Source of the DNA: DASUKM01 sp036278735
GTDB lineage: Bacteria > Acidobacteriota > Vicinamibacteria > Vicinamibacterales > 2-12-FULL-66-21
Assembly: GCA_036278735.1 (NCBI GenBank)
Contig: DASUKM010000010.1
Coordinates: 1 to 64,000, forward strand
DNA: 64,000 nt
Reading direction: 5' to 3'
Numbering within the stretch: position 1 is the first letter of the stretch; the number at the start of each line of letters is the position of its first letter. Made by a program: the position numbers and the translations under genes. The notes below the pieces were generated by a model. It worked only from the letters and a program-made list of their open reading frames with translations, did not search any database and was not told where the DNA came from. Shown one piece after another: positions 50,108 through 57,660 of the stretch.

Positions 50108-50618
50108 GGAGATCGCCCTTGCGAATCTTCATCGCGACCTCCATGCCGCTGATCACGCGGCCGAACACGGTGTACTTGCCGTCCAGTTCCGGCGCGTTCC
50201 GCAGCGTGACGTAGAACTGGCTGTCGGCCATTTTCGGATCGCCCGTATGGCCCATGCCGACGGCCCCCCGCACGTTGCGGCGCTTTTTCGTGATCTCGGC
50301 GACGCCAATCGGCGTGCCGCTGCCGCCGCGCCCCCACCAGTCGATCTTCGTCATGTCGCGCGTGGCTGGATCCCCGATCTGGATCACGAAGTTCGGATCC
50401 GCGCGGTGGAACCGCTGCCCGTTGTAGAAGCCCTTCCTCACCAGCTCCAGGATTCGGGCGACCGTCTTCGGCGCCTCCTCGGGGTAGGTTTCGATCGCGA
50501 TGGTGCCCTTCGCGGTTTCGAGCACGATGACCGGTCCCGCGCCTGGAGACTTCTGCTGCGCGAACGCGGCCGGCGCGATGGCGAGCACGGCGAGGAGCAC
50601 GAGCATCCGTTTGATCAT
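50073..50618 (-). CDS. Exported cyclophilin-type peptidylprolyl isomerase
   Basis: A 181-residue protein with a signal peptide (RMLVLLAVLAIAPAAFAQQ). It contains the cyclophilin core: GTIAIETYPEEAPKTVARILELVRKGFYNGQRFHR, VGMGHTGDPKMADSQFYVTL and FGRVISGMEVAMKIRKGD. GGAGG lies 5 nt before the ATG at 50618. It speeds proline isomerisation of envelope proteins. The catalytic Arg is retained (GQRFHR), although the usual QGG.. segment is shortened to QIGDPATRD, as in many small bacterial forms. It follows nth with a 4-nt overlap. Confidence 0.92.
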   Translation of the reverse strand: MIKRMLVLLAVLAIAPAAFAQQKSPGAGPVIVLETAKGTIAIETYPEEAPKTVARILELVRKGFYNGQRFHRADPNFVIQIGDPATRDMTKIDWWGRGGSGTPIGVAEITKKRRNVRGAVGMGHTGDPKMADSQFYVTLRNAPELDGKYTVFGRVISGMEVAMKIRKGDLLKRATVKGEAR

Positions 50619-51355
50619 GAAGGCCTCCGCCCGGTTCTCGTCACCCCGACCTTCGGACACAAATCGGCGAGGACGCACGCGCCGCAGACCGGATACACCG
50701 GGCGGCAGACGTTCTGTCCCCACGTGACGAGATAGAGATTGATAATCGGCCACCACCGGCGCGACGTCGTGCGATAGAGCGCCTGCTCCGTCTGGTCGGG
50801 CGTCCGGGTCCGGACCCACCCGAGGCGGTTCGCAATCCGGTGCACATGGGTATCGACGCAGATGTTGGCCCGGCTTCGATGCGCCAGGATCAGCACGAGG
50901 TTCGCCGTCTTGCGTCCGACGCCCGGCAGGGTGAGCAGATCGGCCATCGACGCCGGGACGCGCCCGCCGAAGCGCGACAGGATCTGCTCGCACGTCTGCT
51001 TCACGTGCACCGCTTTGTGCCGGTAGAAGCTGACCGGATAGATCAGCTGCTCGATCCGCTTCACCGGCAGCGCCGCCAGCGTGCGCGGCGTGCGCGCGGC
51101 GCGAAACAGCCGCGTGGAGGCCGCGTGCGTCACCGCATCACGCGTCTGCGCCGACAGCATCGTCGCGATGAGCACCTGGAAGGCGTCTTCCCGCTGGTCC
51201 TTCGCAATCTTCTCGACCGCGGGCTCGTCGAGCCCGTCGATCGCCTTCGCCAGGCGCCGCATGACGGCGGCCACCGGAGCGGCGGCGGCGACGCGATTCC
51301 GCGACGGCGTCGCGGTTTCGGGCGCACTCGTCAGCATGGTCCGACCACTGGTCAT
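50615..51355 (-). CDS. nth: Endonuclease III (DNA glycosylase/AP lyase)
   Basis: The helix-hairpin-helix LPGVGRKTANLVL carries the catalytic Lys, and VDTHVHRIANRLG the catalytic Asp. A C-x6-C-x2-C-x5-C 4Fe-4S site (CRPVYPVCGACVLADLC) lies at the end. It removes oxidised pyrimidines from DNA. Three in-frame ATGs (51355, 51337, 51262) are possible; none has a clear ribosome site, and the core begins near the third. The gene sits between the microcompartment genes and the isomerase in the same long run, with 11 nt to the preceding small gene. Confidence 0.93.
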   Translation of the reverse strand: MTSGRTMLTSAPETATPSRNRVAAAAPVAAVMRRLAKAIDGLDEPAVEKIAKDQREDAFQVLIATMLSAQTRDAVTHAASTRLFRAARTPRTLAALPVKRIEQLIYPVSFYRHKAVHVKQTCEQILSRFGGRVPASMADLLTLPGVGRKTANLVLILAHRSRANICVDTHVHRIANRLGWVRTRTPDQTEQALYRTTSRRWWPIINLYLVTWGQNVCRPVYPVCGACVLADLCPKVGVTRTGRRPS

Positions 51356-51366
51356 GCCGGCCGCGG

Positions 51367-51591
51367 TCAATGCCCGTGCGACTGGCAGTAGCCGCAGTGA
51401 TTGCAGGCGACGCCGGGCTCGATGAGGCACGGACCGCCGCTCTCCGGCAGCGCGTACCGGAAGTGGCTCGCGTGCGACGTCAGGTGCAGCAAGGTGGCGG
51501 CGGCGCCGGACGGCTCCGGTTCGCGCACGCCCAGGTGTTTCGCGATCGATTCCCGCACCAGCGCCCGCACCGCGTCTTCGTTCATCGACAT
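51367..51591 (-). CDS. Small Cys/His-rich protein of the microcompartment locus
   Basis: A 74-residue protein. The first about 20 residues, MNEDAVRALVRESIAKHLGV, form an amphipathic helix like the encapsulation peptides that target cargo into microcompartment shells. The tail CNHCGYCQSHGH has three Cys and three His, suggesting metal binding. I know no described function. It follows the third BMC-P gene by 9 nt and precedes nth by 11 nt, so it is most likely a lumen cargo or adaptor. Confidence 0.65.
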   Translation of the reverse strand: MSMNEDAVRALVRESIAKHLGVREPEPSGAAATLLHLTSHASHFRYALPESGGPCLIEPGVACNHCGYCQSHGH

Positions 51592-51600
51592 GGTTCGTCC

Positions 51601-51879
51601 CTACCCGGCCTCGTCGTATTCAACCGCGTCGACGATGCCGACGATCGCGGCATCGACGGCTGCCGCCTTGCGGCCCAGCGCCTCACCGGCCGCACGTCCC
51701 TCGAGCACGACCAGCACCTTCTCGCCGACGCCCGCGCCCACCGAATCGATGGCCAGCAAGGTCGTGCCGCGCGGCCTCTCGTCGAGCGTCAGCGGCTGGA
51801 CGAGCAGCAGCTTGGCTCCTTCCAGTTTCCGGTTCTTCTGCGTCGAGACGACGGTCCCGACCACGCGCGCGATCTGCAT
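51601..51879 (-). CDS. BMC-P pentameric shell vertex protein (EutN/CcmL family), copy 1
   Basis: A 92-residue EutN/CcmL-fold protein: MQIARVVGTVVSTQKN, LLLVQPLTL, LLAIDSVGAGVGEKVLVVLEG, and AAIVGIVDAVEYD. Such proteins form pentamers that cap the shell vertices. Its ATG overlaps the stop of copy 2 by one base (TGATG). Three different BMC-P genes in one locus is normal for several shell types. Confidence 0.93.
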   Translation of the reverse strand: MQIARVVGTVVSTQKNRKLEGAKLLLVQPLTLDERPRGTTLLAIDSVGAGVGEKVLVVLEGRAAGEALGRKAAAVDAAIVGIVDAVEYDEAG

Positions 51880-52184
51880 CAGGGTTGGGCTTTGGGCTTT
51901 GGGCTTTGGGCTTTAGGAGGTTCCAGGTTCCAGTAATCCACAATCCCGACAATCGCGGCGTCGGTGGGCGGCTCGGCGGGATAGAACGGAAACGCGGCTT
52001 CGCGGCCGCGGACGAAGAAGACGTGCTCCCCGGCGCCCGCCCCGACCGAATCGAGCGCGATCAGGGTGCGGCCGGAGGGCTCCCCCGAGGCGGCGATCGG
52101 CTGGAGCACGAGCAGCTTCGTCCCGTGCAGGCTGGGATCCTTGATCGTCGACACCACTTCGCCGAGCACGCGCGCGAGCTGCAC
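51879..52184 (-). CDS. BMC-P shell vertex protein, copy 2, with array-encoded tail
   Basis: About 101 residues starting at GTG 52184 (QLARVLGEVVSTIKD), with GAGG 6 nt upstream; a TTG four codons earlier is less likely. The EutN core is clear: LLVLQPI, LIALDSVGAGAGEHVFFVRG, AAIVGIVDYWN. The last residues (PPKAQSPKPKAQP) are translated from a GGGCTTT heptamer array at 51886-51916, so the array has become part of the coding sequence. The tail would project from the pentamer edge. Confidence 0.92.
   Translation of the reverse strand: MQLARVLGEVVSTIKDPSLHGTKLLVLQPIAASGEPSGRTLIALDSVGAGAGEHVFFVRGREAAFPFYPAEPPTDAAIVGIVDYWNLEPPKAQSPKPKAQP
51886..51916. repeat. GGGCTTT heptamer array inside a BMC-P gene
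   Basis: Four GGGCTTT units, ending with GGGCTTTA. They lie within the 3' end of the BMC-P copy 2 coding sequence, on the opposite strand sense. Confidence 0.9.
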
Positions 52185-52196
52185 GTCAGGCCTCAA

Positions 52197-52244
52197 CCGA
52201 GGGGCTGCGCCCCTCGGACTCGCTCACACGTTCTCTCGCTGGGC
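52197..52244 (-). repeat. Dispersed hairpin repeat, copy 2
   Basis: A perfect 9-bp stem, CCGAGGGGC/GCCCCTCGG (52197-52217), with the lead AGCGAGAGAACGTG on its 5' side when read on the minus strand. It lies between BMC-P copy 3 and copy 2, in the transcript. Related copies are at 16026 and 52850. Confidence 0.7.
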
Positions 52245-52260
52245 ATTGATTCACAGGCCC

Positions 52261-52539
52261 TCAGACGCCCGCATCGCTGACCTGCACCGTGTCGACGATC
52301 CCGACGATCGCCGCGTCGACCGGACAGTCTTTCATGCCCGAGGCCATGCGGGCTGAACTGCCGCTGACCACCAGGACGGTTTCGCCGAAGCCGGCGTCGA
52401 CGGTGTCGACCGCAACCAGGTAGTTCCCCTCGGCCTTGCCGTGCGGATCGATCGGGCGGACGACGAGCAGCTTGTTGCTGACGAGCCGCTCGTCCTTTCG
52501 CGTCGCGACCACGGTGCCGACGATCCTGGCCAGAATCAT
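52261..52539 (-). CDS. BMC-P shell vertex protein, copy 3
   Basis: A 92-residue EutN/CcmL-family protein: MILARIVGTVVATRKDERL, LLVVRPIDPHG, LVAVDTVDAGFGETVLVVSGSSAR and AAIVGIVDTV. It starts directly after the BMC-H stop, so the shell hexamer and this pentamer are translated together. A hairpin repeat separates it from copy 2 and may let the genes be expressed at different levels. Confidence 0.93.
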   Translation of the reverse strand: MILARIVGTVVATRKDERLVSNKLLVVRPIDPHGKAEGNYLVAVDTVDAGFGETVLVVSGSSARMASGMKDCPVDAAIVGIVDTVQVSDAGV

Positions 52540-52830
52540 CTACTTGACGTTCGTGCTCTTGCCGATCGGCAGCGCGTCCTCGAGATTGGCGTGCGGCCGC
52601 GGGATCACGTGTACCGACACCAGCTCGCCGACGCGGCGCGCCGCGGCCGCGCCGGCATCGGTCGCGGCCTTGACGGCGGCGACATCGCCGCGCACGATCG
52701 CGGTCACGTAGCCGGCGCCAATCTTCTCCCACCCGACGAGCGTCACCTTGGCGGCCTTGACCATCGCGTCGGCCGCCTCAATCATCGCGACCAGCCCTTT
52801 GGTCTCGACCATCCCGAGCGCCTCACCCAT
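52540..52830 (-). CDS. BMC-H hexameric shell protein
   Basis: A 96-residue canonical BMC domain: ALGMVETKGLVAMIEAADAMVKAAKVTLVGWEKIGAGYV at the start (shown in parts: ALGMVETKGLVAMIEAADAM, then VKAAKVTLVGWEKIGAGYV), RGDVAAVKAATDAGAAAA and VHVIPRPH. Hexamers tile the shell facets; the pore segment here reads KIGAGY. It is the only BMC-H in the window and no BMC-T trimer protein is seen. It leads the shell genes, 178 nt after the aldolase. Confidence 0.95.
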   Translation of the reverse strand: MGEALGMVETKGLVAMIEAADAMVKAAKVTLVGWEKIGAGYVTAIVRGDVAAVKAATDAGAAAARRVGELVSVHVIPRPHANLEDALPIGKSTNVK

Positions 52831-52849
52831 GCTGCATACTCCTATTAAA

Positions 52850-52976
52850 GACCGGGGGGCTTCGCCCCGCCGGACCCCCCTGCACGCTCTCGCTCGCCGC
52901 TTCGCCGGCTCGCGCCGTTCGCGGGGGGCGCTCGCCTTGCTCGCGCCCTTTCAAAGACCGGGGGGCTTCGCCGCGC
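52850..52976 (-). repeat. Dispersed hairpin repeat, copy 3 and partial copy 4
   Basis: Copy 3 (52850-52898) has the lead GGCGAGCGAGAGCGTGCAGG, then GTCCGGCGGGGCGAAGCCCC. A second partial copy repeats AAAGACCGGGGGGCTTCGCC at 52952-52971 as a direct repeat of 52846-52865. Together they fill the interval between the aldolase and BMC-H genes. Confidence 0.65.
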
Positions 52977-53008
52977 CGTAGCGCCTTCGGCGCGAAGGCG
53001 GGCCGTCG

Positions 53009-53866
53009 TTAGCTGATTTCCCGGACGGCTGCCTCGATCAACGCCGACAGCTCGCGGTATGTTAGCCGAATTTCCGTATCCTGGCCGACGGCGCCCCCGG
53101 AAACGGGTCCGCCGGGCACCAGCCGCTCCCCCGCCGTATCCGGCGCGCGCACCGTCTGGCAGCTCGTCAGGTCGGCGGCCGTCTGGTCGGGCGGGCAAAT
53201 CGGTGCGGGGGACGCGATGCCATACATGCCGCGAAGGCCCTGCAGACGGTCCACCTCGCGACGCGAGAGCACGCGCTCCCCCCCGAGAAGGCGCGCGACG
53301 AGGCTGATCTTCGCGAAGTGCTCGACCGTCTCCATCTTGTAATACGCCGAGAACAGATCGGTGCCGATCGTCAGCGCGCCGTGATTCGCGAGCAGCATGC
53401 CGTCGTGCGCCTTCACGTACCGGCGCACGGCCTCGGGCAGCTCCTGCGTCGAGGGGGTCGCATACTCCGCGATGGGAATGCTCCCGAGCGTCGTGACGAC
53501 TTCGGCGAGCACCGCGCGGTCGAGCGGAATCCCCGCGACCGCAAAGCCGGTCGCCGTCGGCGGATGCGCGTGCACCACGGCCTGCGCATCCGGACGCTGA
53601 CGGTACACTTCCAGGTGCATCAGCATCTCCGACGACGGATCCCGCTCTCCCTGCAGCTTGCGGCCGTCGAGATCCGTGATGCACATCATGTCGGGCGACA
53701 TGAAACCCTTGCAGACGCTCTTCGGCGTCATGAGGAGGCGCTGGTCGTCGAGCCGCACGCTGATGTTGCCGTCGTTCGACGCCGTGTAGCCGCGCGCGTA
53801 CAGCCGCCGGCCGACTTCGACGATGTCCGCGCGCAACGCGCTCTCGCGCGCGTCGCCGGCGCTCAT
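53009..53866 (-). CDS. Class II aldolase with C-terminal encapsulation-type helix
   Basis: A 285-residue protein. The aldolase core (about 1-215) has the substrate loop ASNDGNISVRL, a catalytic Glu in SSEMLMHLEVY, zinc ligands in VVHAHPPTATGF and the later ANHGALTIG. It looks like fuculose- or rhamnulose-1-phosphate aldolases (FucA type). After a Pro/Gly-rich linker (about 215-265) the chain ends in an amphipathic helix, RLTYRELSALIEAAVREIS, typical of peptides that direct enzymes into microcompartments. It probably produces lactaldehyde inside the shell. The ATG at 53866 overlaps the upstream gene by 4 nt. Confidence 0.87.
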   Translation of the reverse strand: MSAGDARESALRADIVEVGRRLYARGYTASNDGNISVRLDDQRLLMTPKSVCKGFMSPDMMCITDLDGRKLQGERDPSSEMLMHLEVYRQRPDAQAVVHAHPPTATGFAVAGIPLDRAVLAEVVTTLGSIPIAEYATPSTQELPEAVRRYVKAHDGMLLANHGALTIGTDLFSAYYKMETVEHFAKISLVARLLGGERVLSRREVDRLQGLRGMYGIASPAPICPPDQTAADLTSCQTVRAPDTAGERLVPGGPVSGGAVGQDTEIRLTYRELSALIEAAVREIS

Positions 53867-54105
53867 CGCACGCCCCACGCCTGACGGCACCGCTCGGAGC
53901 AGAAGAAGTGCTGCTCCGCGCCGGCGCCGGCGCTCAGGGCGCGCGAGGGCACGACGAACGTGCCGCACACCGGATCGCGCACCAGCCCTACCGGCCGCGG
54001 CTCCGATGCCGGCGCCGACAGGCCCGCGGCGACACCTTCGATCAGCCGCCAGATCGTGCGGGCCACGACGAGCACCAGCACCAGCCGAAGCACCCAGGGA
54101 AGCAT
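53863..54105 (-). CDS. Membrane-anchored YHS/TRASH-like metal-binding protein
   Basis: An 80-residue protein: one N-terminal helix (LPWVLRLVLVLVVARTIWRLIEG), then DPVCGTFVVP, and FFCSERCRQAW at the end. This is the YHS/TRASH type of Cys site, which binds metal ions. Function unknown. Its stop overlaps the aldolase start by 4 nt and its own ATG lies 1 nt after the TPR stop, placing it firmly in the run. Confidence 0.8.
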   Translation of the reverse strand: MLPWVLRLVLVLVVARTIWRLIEGVAAGLSAPASEPRPVGLVRDPVCGTFVVPSRALSAGAGAEQHFFCSERCRQAWGVR

Positions 54106-54106
54106 C

Positions 54107-54730
54107 TCAGTTGCCTGGTGTGCGCGCGCCATTGCCGCCGAGGTTCTGATGGCCCGACTTGACGGCGTCGAGCGCCTGCTGCGCGGCGCGCGCATCGTCC
54201 GATCCCGGCGGCGCGACCTGCAGCACCTCGTTCCAGGCGTCGACCGCCCCCTGCAAATCCTGCTTGCCGAACGCCCGGACGATGCCGAGATTGAACAGGG
54301 TCTTCGTATGTTTGGGATCGATCTGGAGCGAGTGATCGAACTGCGCGATCGCTCGATCCGGCTGGTTCATATAGTAGTAGGCAATCCCGAGGTCGGTGCT
54401 CGCATCGACGTCGCGCGGCTCGATCTTCAGCGCCTCCTCGTACCAGCGCGTGGCGTCGGGAAAGCGCTCGGCGTCGAAATAGAGATTGGCGAGCTGCACG
54501 CGCGTGGCGGCATCGCGGGGATGGCTCGCGGCGGTCTGCTCGAGCGCGGTGGCCCGGGTCTGATCGAAGGGCGGCGGCGCCTGCTGGCCCGCGGCCGGCG
54601 TGCTCGGGGCAGAGGCGGTCTGCGGCGGCGGCGCGACGCGCGCCGCGGCCTGCTGGCTGCCGATAATCCAGCCGATCAGGACGCCAAAGAAGACGCCCGC
54701 CAGACCGAAAACGAATGAATCGCGCGACAC
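54107..54730 (-). CDS. Membrane-anchored TPR protein
   Basis: A 207-residue protein with an N-terminal signal-anchor (VFGLAGVFFGVLIGWIIGSQ). A Pro/Ala-rich linker (33-60) follows, and then about four TPRs (RVQLANLYFDAERFPDATRWYEEAL, DLGIAYYYMNQPDRAIAQFDHSL, NLGIVRAFGKQDLQGAVDAWNEVL). It resembles the CcmH/NrfG type of TPR assembly factors, but no cytochrome genes are near. It is co-directional with the downstream YHS protein. Confidence 0.85.
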   Translation of the reverse strand: MSRDSFVFGLAGVFFGVLIGWIIGSQQAAARVAPPPQTASAPSTPAAGQQAPPPFDQTRATALEQTAASHPRDAATRVQLANLYFDAERFPDATRWYEEALKIEPRDVDASTDLGIAYYYMNQPDRAIAQFDHSLQIDPKHTKTLFNLGIVRAFGKQDLQGAVDAWNEVLQVAPPGSDDARAAQQALDAVKSGHQNLGGNGARTPGN

Positions 54731-54764
54731 AGGATGTGCTGGTTGAGAAAACGCTGAACGTCAA

Positions 54765-55484
54765 TCATATCAACGTCTTCCGGAGCCAGTCCACCAGCGC
54801 CGGGATCAGCTCGGGGCGTCGCGCCAACATCGCCGTGCCGTGGCCGGCGCCCGGGAGCAGCAGCGTTTCGCGCACGCCGCCCCCCGCCTTCACGATCTCG
54901 CGCATCGAGCGCGAGGCGTACGGGTCGTCCTCGCCGGCCACCATCAGCATCGGGCCCGGATATTTCCGGACGGCCGCGGCGATCCGCAACCCGCGATAGT
55001 CCATCGACGGCGACAACAGGATGAGCCCGGCCGGACCCGGGTGGGCCGTGGCATCGAGGACGATCAGGTTGGCGCCCATCGACGCGCCACAGAGCGCCAC
55101 GCGCGAGGCGACGACGTCGGCGCGCGAGGCGACGAACCGGCGCGCCGCCGCGACGTCTGGCAGGAAGCCCTCGTAGTGCCCGTCTTCCGGCCGCGCGCCG
55201 CCCGATTCGCCATGCCCACGCAGGTCGAACGCGAGCACGCCGATGCCGGCCCCCGCCAGGCGCGAGGCGAGCGGCTCCCAGTCGGCGCGCGTCCGGTGCA
55301 GCATGTGCACCAGAATGACGGCCGGTGCGGGCCGTGTGGCCGGCTCGTACCAGATCCCCGACAGCGTGACGCCGTCGTCGGTCCGGAACGACACGCTGCG
55401 CGCCGCGGCGAACGGGCGCGTGCCGAATGCCACCGCGACGAGCGCGGCCGCTGTCAGGAATCGCCGGAAGGGCGATTTATTCAC
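54765..55484 (-). CDS. Exported alpha/beta hydrolase
   Basis: A 239-residue protein. From the GTG at 55484 (NKSPFRRFLTAAALVAVAFG) it has a signal peptide. The hydrolase fold has the oxyanion HMLH in VILVHMLHRTRADWE, a nucleophile elbow GASMGANL (Ser), an Asp in VAGEDDPYA, and a His in LLPGAGHGTAM: a complete Ser-Asp-His triad. It looks like a BAAT/dienelactone hydrolase-type esterase. The substrate is unknown. It overlaps pdxJ by 8 nt. Confidence 0.88.
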   Translation of the reverse strand: MNKSPFRRFLTAAALVAVAFGTRPFAAARSVSFRTDDGVTLSGIWYEPATRPAPAVILVHMLHRTRADWEPLASRLAGAGIGVLAFDLRGHGESGGARPEDGHYEGFLPDVAAARRFVASRADVVASRVALCGASMGANLIVLDATAHPGPAGLILLSPSMDYRGLRIAAAVRKYPGPMLMVAGEDDPYASRSMREIVKAGGGVRETLLLPGAGHGTAMLARRPELIPALVDWLRKTLI

Positions 55485-56238
55485 TCGCGCCCGACAGCAC
55501 CGCCAGATACTCGCGGACGGCGCGATCGAGCCCGACGGACAGGGCATGGCTGATCAGCGCGTGGCCGATCGACACCTCGTCCAGATACGGCAGCGTGCGG
55601 AACAGCCGGAGGTTGTCGAGATCGAGGTCGTGTCCGGCGTTGATCCCGAGGCCGAGCGAGTGCGCGAGATAGGCGGCCCGCCGGTACTGCTCGAAGCTGC
55701 GATCGGCGTCGGCGGCGCCGGCGGCGAACATTCTGGCGAACGGCTCGGTATACAACTCCACGCGATCCGCCTGCACCTCGGACGCCAGCTGCACGCCCCC
55801 GGCATCCGGGTCGACGAACAGACTGACGCGGATACCATCGCGCCGCAGATCGGCGACGATGCCGCGCAGGTGGTCGACCGGCGTGTCGGCCGGCCAGCCC
55901 GCCTGGCTCGTGATCTCGCCGGGACGGACCGGCACGAGCGTGAACTGGTCGGGGCGAATCTCGTGGGCGAGCTGCAGCAGGTCCGGACGCGGATCTCCTT
56001 CGATGTTCAGCTCGACCCGTCCGCGGCGCGGCGCGAGCGCCGCCGCGATCTCGCGGACGTCACTGCGCCTGATGTGCCGCTCGTCCGCGCGCGGGTGGAC
56101 GGTGATGCCTGGCGCCCCCGCGGCGACGCAGACGTCGACCGCGTCGAGCACCGACGGCGTGTGGCCGCCGCGCGAGTTGCGCAGCGTCGCAATCTTGTTG
56201 ACGTTGACGCTGAGGCGCGCTGGCCGAACCTCGCTCAT
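55477..56238 (-). CDS. pdxJ: Pyridoxine 5'-phosphate synthase
   Basis: A 253-residue TIM barrel with all PdxJ landmarks: LSVNVNKIATLRNSRGG, ITVHPRADERHI, VELNIEGDP, FTLVPVRPGEITSQAGW, SLFVDPD, VELYTEPFA, GINAGHDLDLDNL and EVSIGHALISHAL. It condenses 1-deoxyxylulose-5-phosphate with amino-acetone phosphate to form pyridoxine phosphate. It overlaps glmM by 4 nt. Confidence 0.97.
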   Translation of the reverse strand: MSEVRPARLSVNVNKIATLRNSRGGHTPSVLDAVDVCVAAGAPGITVHPRADERHIRRSDVREIAAALAPRRGRVELNIEGDPRPDLLQLAHEIRPDQFTLVPVRPGEITSQAGWPADTPVDHLRGIVADLRRDGIRVSLFVDPDAGGVQLASEVQADRVELYTEPFARMFAAGAADADRSFEQYRRAAYLAHSLGLGINAGHDLDLDNLRLFRTLPYLDEVSIGHALISHALSVGLDRAVREYLAVLSGASE

Positions 56239-57590
56239 CCGAGATGCTGCGTCACGGCGTCGGCAATCTCCCTGGCCCACGCCTGGATTTCCTGCTGGTC
56301 GCGCCCTTCGATCATGACGCGCACCAGCGGTTCGGTTCCCGAGTACCGGACGAGCAGACGGCCCTGACCCGCGAGCTGCTGCTCGACGCGCGCCATCGCG
56401 GCCGCAATGGCGGGCACGCTCCGGAGATCGGTCTTCGTGCGCACCCGGACGTTGACGAGCACCTGCGGGTACGCGACGAGCTGGCCGGCCAAGTCGCCCA
56501 GCTCGCGCCCCGTGTCGGCCATCACGCGGAGCACGCTGAGCGCGGTGACGATGCCGTCCCCCGTGAACAGGTGTTCGGAGAAGATGACGTGCCCCGACTG
56601 TTCGCCGCCAATCGACAGCCCGCGCTTGAGCATCTCTTCCATCACGTACTTGTCGCCGACCGGACAGCGGACGAGATCGATGCCGCTCTCGCGGAGGGCG
56701 ATCTCGAGCCCGATGTTGCTCATCACGGTGGCCACCACCGCGTCGCGGCTGAGGCGATGCTGCGCCTGCATGTGGCGCGCGCAGATCAGCATGACGGCGT
56801 CGCCGTCGACGATCCGGCCGGCGGCGTCGACGAAGATCGCGCGATCGCCGTCGCCGTCGAACGCGATGCCCATCCGGTGGCCCCCCTCGCGGACGACCGT
56901 CGCCAGCCGTTCCGGATGCGTGGAGCCGCACCCGAGGTTGATGTTGCGGCCGTCGGGTTCGGCGCTGAGCACCGTGACGTCGTAGCCGAGTTGCTGGAAC
57001 AGCGCGGGGGCGACCGTCGTCGTCGCCCCGTTCGCGCAGTCGATCGCCACCTTGAAGCGTCCGAGTCGCTCGGGCGCCGGAAAGGCGAGCCGCGCGTGCG
57101 CGATGTACGCGTCGATCACGTCGGTGCGGTCGACCGGCGGCAATCCGTTGTCGGGGACCGACCAGCGGCGATCCGCGATGATGTCTTCGACCTGGCGCTC
57201 GAGCGTCTCGGTGAATTTCTCGCCGCGCCCGGAGAACACCTTGATGCCGTTGTCGGCGAACGGATTGTGCGACGCGGAGATCACGAGGCCGGCATCGTAG
57301 CCGAGCGCCCGGGTGACGTACGCGACGGCCGGCGTCGGAATCACGCCCGCCGTGGTGATCGCCCCCCCTTCGGCGTGCACACCACGGCCAAGTTCCCGCT
57401 CCAGCCATTCGCCGGATTCGCGCGTGTCGCGTCCGACGAAAAACCGCAGCGGCCGCGACGCGGCGTCATTGCCCGACAGCCGCATCGCGCGGACGAGCGC
57501 GGCGCCGAGCCGGGCGACCGTCTCGTGATCGAGTGGATACTGGCCAGCCGTCCCCCGGACGCCATCGGTCCCGAACAGGTGCTCGCTCAT
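56235..57590 (-). CDS. glmM: Phosphoglucosamine mutase
   Basis: A 451-residue phosphohexose mutase with the start FGTDGVRGTAG, the phosphoserine loop VISASHNPFADNGIK, the metal site FDGDGDRAIF, the sugar loop GGEQSGHVIF and the phosphate loop RYSGTEPLVR. It makes glucosamine-1-phosphate for peptidoglycan. Its association with cdaA-cdaR is the classic arrangement in which GlmM binds and inhibits the diadenylate cyclase. A gap of 70 nt separates it from cdaR. Confidence 0.97.
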   Translation of the reverse strand: MSEHLFGTDGVRGTAGQYPLDHETVARLGAALVRAMRLSGNDAASRPLRFFVGRDTRESGEWLERELGRGVHAEGGAITTAGVIPTPAVAYVTRALGYDAGLVISASHNPFADNGIKVFSGRGEKFTETLERQVEDIIADRRWSVPDNGLPPVDRTDVIDAYIAHARLAFPAPERLGRFKVAIDCANGATTTVAPALFQQLGYDVTVLSAEPDGRNINLGCGSTHPERLATVVREGGHRMGIAFDGDGDRAIFVDAAGRIVDGDAVMLICARHMQAQHRLSRDAVVATVMSNIGLEIALRESGIDLVRCPVGDKYVMEEMLKRGLSIGGEQSGHVIFSEHLFTGDGIVTALSVLRVMADTGRELGDLAGQLVAYPQVLVNVRVRTKTDLRSVPAIAAAMARVEQQLAGQGRLLVRYSGTEPLVRVMIEGRDQQEIQAWAREIADAVTQHLG

Positions 57591-57660
57591 GCTCGGAAAA
57601 GAGGCGGTCGCAGCACGAGGGCCGCGCGTTGGCCGTACGGGCAGAAGGCGGACTGGATGA

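Noticed and set aside
52831..53008. Extra small gene between the aldolase and BMC-H
   Set aside because: The interval is made of the dispersed hairpin repeat and its partial copy; no plausible start or product.
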